Assembly: GCF_042684705.1 (NCBI RefSeq)
Contig: NZ_JBHULZ010000002.1
Coordinates: 1-64,000, forward strand
Direction of reading: 5' to 3'
DNA: 64,000 nt
Source of the DNA: Mesonia sediminis
GTDB lineage: Bacteria > Bacteroidota > Bacteroidia > Flavobacteriales > Flavobacteriaceae
In this document: positions 61,421 through 64,000 of the stretch, piece after piece
Numbering within the stretch: position 1 is the stretch's first letter
Layout: each line of letters begins with the position of its first letter
Program-made: the position numbers and the translations under genes
Notes under the pieces: model-generated
Databases searched by the model: none
Told to the model about the DNA's origin: nothing
Seen by the model: the letters and a program-made list of their open reading frames with translations, nothing else

Positions 61421-64000
61421 ATGCTAAACAAGAGCATTAAATTTGTAATCGAAAACAAAATCGTAGCGGTTTTGCTCCTCCTATTGTTAGTAGGTTGGGG
61501 ACTTATGCACGCACCTTTTAATTGGAATACCGGCTTTTTACCCCAACATCCCGTTGCGGTAGATGCCATTCCTGATATCGGTGAAAACCAACAAATAGTA
61601 TATACGCCTTGGGAAGGGCGTTCGCCTCAAGATATCGAGGACCAGATCAGCTACCCCTTAACTACCGCCTTGTTGGGAATTCCGGGGGTTAAGACCATTC
61701 GTAGTTCTTCTATGTTTGGTTTTTCTAGTATTTACATCATTTTTGAAGAAGAGGTTGACTTTTATTGGAGTCGCAGTCGCATACTAGAGAAACTCAATGC
61801 GCTGCCCAGCAAGTTATTGCCCGAAGGGGTTCAGCCTAGTCTTGGTCCCGATGCTACAGGCTTAGGGCAAATATTTTGGTACACCTTAGAAGGTCGCGAT
61901 GAAAACGGCGAGGTTACAGGCGGTTGGGATTTGCACGAACTGCGCAGTATACAGGATTATTATGTGAAATACGGTCTTTCATCTGTGCCAGGAGTGGCAG
62001 AAGTTGCCTCAATAGGGGGTTATGTGCAAGAATACCAAATCGATGTGGACCCCGAGAAGATGCGTCAATATAATATAGGTCTAAACCAAGTGGTGCAGGC
62101 GGTGAAAGAGAGCAATCGCGATATTGGTGCCCAAACTCTAGAAATCAACCAAGCCGAGTACTTGGTACGTGGCTTAGGCTATATTAAAAGTATTACCGAT
62201 TTAGAGCAGGCGGTAGTCGGTTCAACCGATTTCACTTCGATACGGCTCAGAGATATTGCAAAAGTGGGCTTGGGTCCGGCAGCACGTCGAGGCATCCTCG
62301 ATAAAGAAGGCGCCGAGGTAGTAGGCGGAGTGGTAGCAGCGCGATATGGCGCCAACCCTATGCAGGTAATCAACGACGTAAAAGATAAAATAGCAGCCAT
62401 TAGTCCGGGGCTACCCAGTAAAACCTTATCTGATGGACGCACCTCACAGTTGCATTTGGTACCCTTTTATGACCGTAGTCAGTTGATTGGCGAAACCATA
62501 GGAACCCTTGAGGAAGCGCTGAGTTTAGAAGTGCTCATTACCGTTTTGGTGATTGTTTTAATGCTGTTTAATCTACGCGCTTCGGTATTGATTTCGGGCT
62601 TGTTGCCTGTAGCGGTGCTTATGGTATTTATCGGTATGAAGTATTTTGGGGTCGATGCCAATATTGTTGCCCTATCGGGTATTGCCATTGCTATTGGTAC
62701 CATGGTAGATGTTGGGGTGATTCTCAGTGAAAACATTATACGCCATATCGATCAAAATAAGAAAAACCTCCCCCTCAATACGGTGGTTTATCAGGCTACA
62801 GCCGAAGTATCAGGTGCTATTCTTACAGCTGTAATGACTACCATCATCAGTTTTTTACCGGTTTTTACTTTGTTGGGAGCAGAGGGTAAACTGTTTCGTC
62901 CCTTGGCTTTTACCAAAACCTTTGCTTTGGTAGCGGCCATTGCGGTGGCCTTATTCTTGATTCCGCCTTTTGCCGCTTTGTTCTTTCGTAAAAGTCAGCC
63001 TAGAAAATGGACACAATTGTTGCTGCATAGCGTATTAGTACTTATGGGTATCTTTGCTTTATTTGCAGGCTATACCTTGGGCTTAGCGCTAGTCGCTTGG
63101 GGTAGCTTAGGCCTTTATCAGCTAAAGTACCCGCAAAAAAAATGGCGTTTACACTTGTTTAGACGTGACTTTTACCTGAATTATAACAAGCTTCATACGC
63201 TACTTATCGGCGTGGTGATGCTTAGTTTGCTGGCCAGTTATTGGCGTCCGTTAGGGGTACAGACATCCTTTACTTATAATCTGTTTTTTGTTGCGCTTAT
63301 TTGCTTGGGTATACTCGGCTTTTTTAGGCTCTTTATGCATTATTACACGCGCATTTTGCGGTGGTGTTTGGCCCATAAACTGCTATTTTTAAGCTTGCCC
63401 TTGCTTTTGGTAGGCGCTGGTGGCTACATCATGCAAACCACAGGAAAGGAGTTTATGCCGGCTCTAGATGAGGGCTCGTTTTTGCTCATGCCTACTTCTA
63501 TGCCGCATTCGGGCGTATCCGAAAACAAACGCGTTTTACAGCAATTGGATATGGCCGTGGCCAACATTCCCGAAATCGAGACGGTAGTAGGCAAGGCCGG
63601 TCGTACCGAATCGGCTTTAGACCCGGCGCCTTTGTCGATGTATGAAAACATTATACAGTACAAGCCCGAGTATATGCTCAATGATGAGGGAGAACGCCAA
63701 GGCTACCGCACCAATGAGGAAGGCTTGTTTGTGATGCAAGATGGGAGCTTGTTATACAATGCCAACACCCCAACTTCGCTCGAAACCGCACAAGCGGCGA
63801 ATGCGCGAATGGCGTTTCAATACCCGGTAATGCGCACCGATTTGATTCCCGATGAGGAAGGCGCTTTTTACCGCAATTGGCGCCCCGAAATTAAATCTCC
63901 CGAGGATATTTGGGAAGCCATTGTGCAAGCTACACGTTTGCCAGGGGTTACCTCGGCACCCAAATTGCAACCCATAGAAACTCGCTTGGTGATGTTACAA
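61421..64000 (+). CDS. cusA: CusA/CzcA-type heavy-metal RND exporter (incomplete at right edge)
   Basis: 860 codons are present and the frame is open at the window end. The inner-membrane pump of a tripartite efflux system moving Cu/Ag or Zn/Co/Cd out of the cell with proton drive. Seen: first membrane helix (IVAVLLLLLLVGWGL), DAIPDIGENQQIVYTPWEGR, GRSPQDIEDQISYPL, FEEEVDFYWSRSR, RND helix 4 with charged residues (GIAIAIGTMVDVGVILSENI), and MPALDEGSFLLMPTSMPHSG of the second half. An extra hydrophobic insert near residues 525-590 is usual for Bacteroidota members. The metal is not decidable here. Confidence 0.93.
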   Translation, partial: MLNKSIKFVIENKIVAVLLLLLLVGWGLMHAPFNWNTGFLPQHPVAVDAIPDIGENQQIVYTPWEGRSPQDIEDQISYPLTTALLGIPGVKTIRSSSMFGFSSIYIIFEEEVDFYWSRSRILEKLNALPSKLLPEGVQPSLGPDATGLGQIFWYTLEGRDENGEVTGGWDLHELRSIQDYYVKYGLSSVPGVAEVASIGGYVQEYQIDVDPEKMRQYNIGLNQVVQAVKESNRDIGAQTLEINQAEYLVRGLGYIKSITDLEQAVVGSTDFTSIRLRDIAKVGLGPAARRGILDKEGAEVVGGVVAARYGANPMQVINDVKDKIAAISPGLPSKTLSDGRTSQLHLVPFYDRSQLIGETIGTLEEALSLEVLITVLVIVLMLFNLRASVLISGLLPVAVLMVFIGMKYFGVDANIVALSGIAIAIGTMVDVGVILSENIIRHIDQNKKNLPLNTVVYQATAEVSGAILTAVMTTIISFLPVFTLLGAEGKLFRPLAFTKTFALVAAIAVALFLIPPFAALFFRKSQPRKWTQLLLHSVLVLMGIFALFAGYTLGLALVAWGSLGLYQLKYPQKKWRLHLFRRDFYLNYNKLHTLLIGVVMLSLLASYWRPLGVQTSFTYNLFFVALICLGILGFFRLFMHYYTRILRWCLAHKLLFLSLPLLLVGAGGYIMQTTGKEFMPALDEGSFLLMPTSMPHSGVSENKRVLQQLDMAVANIPEIETVVGKAGRTESALDPAPLSMYENIIQYKPEYMLNDEGERQGYRTNEEGLFVMQDGSLLYNANTPTSLETAQAANARMAFQYPVMRTDLIPDEEGAFYRNWRPEIKSPEDIWEAIVQATRLPGVTSAPKLQPIETRLVMLQ

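Overview
The window looks like a chromosome segment of a marine-type Flavobacteriia (Bacteroidota). Several things support this: promoters of the TAnnTTTG type lie a few bases before start codons, Shine-Dalgarno sites are rare, and the families are typical of the group (DUF1573, FAS1 lipoprotein, HYC_CC_PP, RagB-less TonB receptor, HU-like protein, DUF6266). The genus cannot be named from sequence alone.

Layout. 1-42 is the 3' end of a 5S rRNA gene with its terminator. 571-21050 is housekeeping DNA: lon, a lipoprotein, valS, DUF1573, an aminotransferase, murB, FAS1, a glycosyltransferase, an ECF sigma factor, lipA, gap, a hybrid histidine kinase, lpxK, Nif3-like, a coiled-coil protein, msrA, DUF4870 and mnmE.

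21036-45021 is a ~24 kb integrated element inserted at the very 3' end of mnmE. Both ends carry the last codons of mnmE (Cys-Ile-Gly-Lys-stop), differing by one synonymous base. The left end holds a recombination/replication module: zinc-ribbon HTH protein, tyrosine integrase, two small HTH proteins, a VirE-N-like protein and a PriCT-2/DUF3987 protein. The cargo is a dense defence island: (a) a reverse transcriptase preceded by a predicted ~340-nt structured RNA, as in DRT systems; (b) a C-protein-like regulator, a nuclease-methylase fusion with its specificity subunit, and a third protein joining a degenerate methylase fold, a target-recognition domain, a coiled coil and a C-terminal Rx4H (HEPN-like) motif, followed by RhuM; (c) a three-gene operon of a catalytically dead Argonaute, an SF1 helicase with a C-terminal HTH-like tail, and an HTH/coiled-coil protein; (d) a lone PD-(D/E)XK nuclease. 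A 1.3 kb gene-free stretch full of long inverted repeats separates (c) and (d). No relaxase or conjugation gene is visible, so the element is probably mobilised in trans or is defective.

45177-64000 is again chromosomal: DUF1206, a long PLP-dependent enzyme, a sugar dehydrogenase/TonB receptor operon, a cold-shock protein, a MutS-like ATPase, a phosphoesterase, a serine hydrolase, a SigZ-like sigma factor directly downstream of an unlisted 37-residue cysteine-rich metallothionein-like gene, two envelope proteins, an HU-like gene preceded by a 22-bp-phased operator array, an EEP hydrolase, and an HYC_CC_PP/CusA metal-efflux operon that runs off the right edge.

The best candidates for something undescribed are the dead-Argonaute/helicase/HTH operon, the degenerate-methylase-TRD-HEPN fusion, and the RT with its upstream RNA. 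These are joined by the structured 41.4-42.8 kb gap and the phased operator array.
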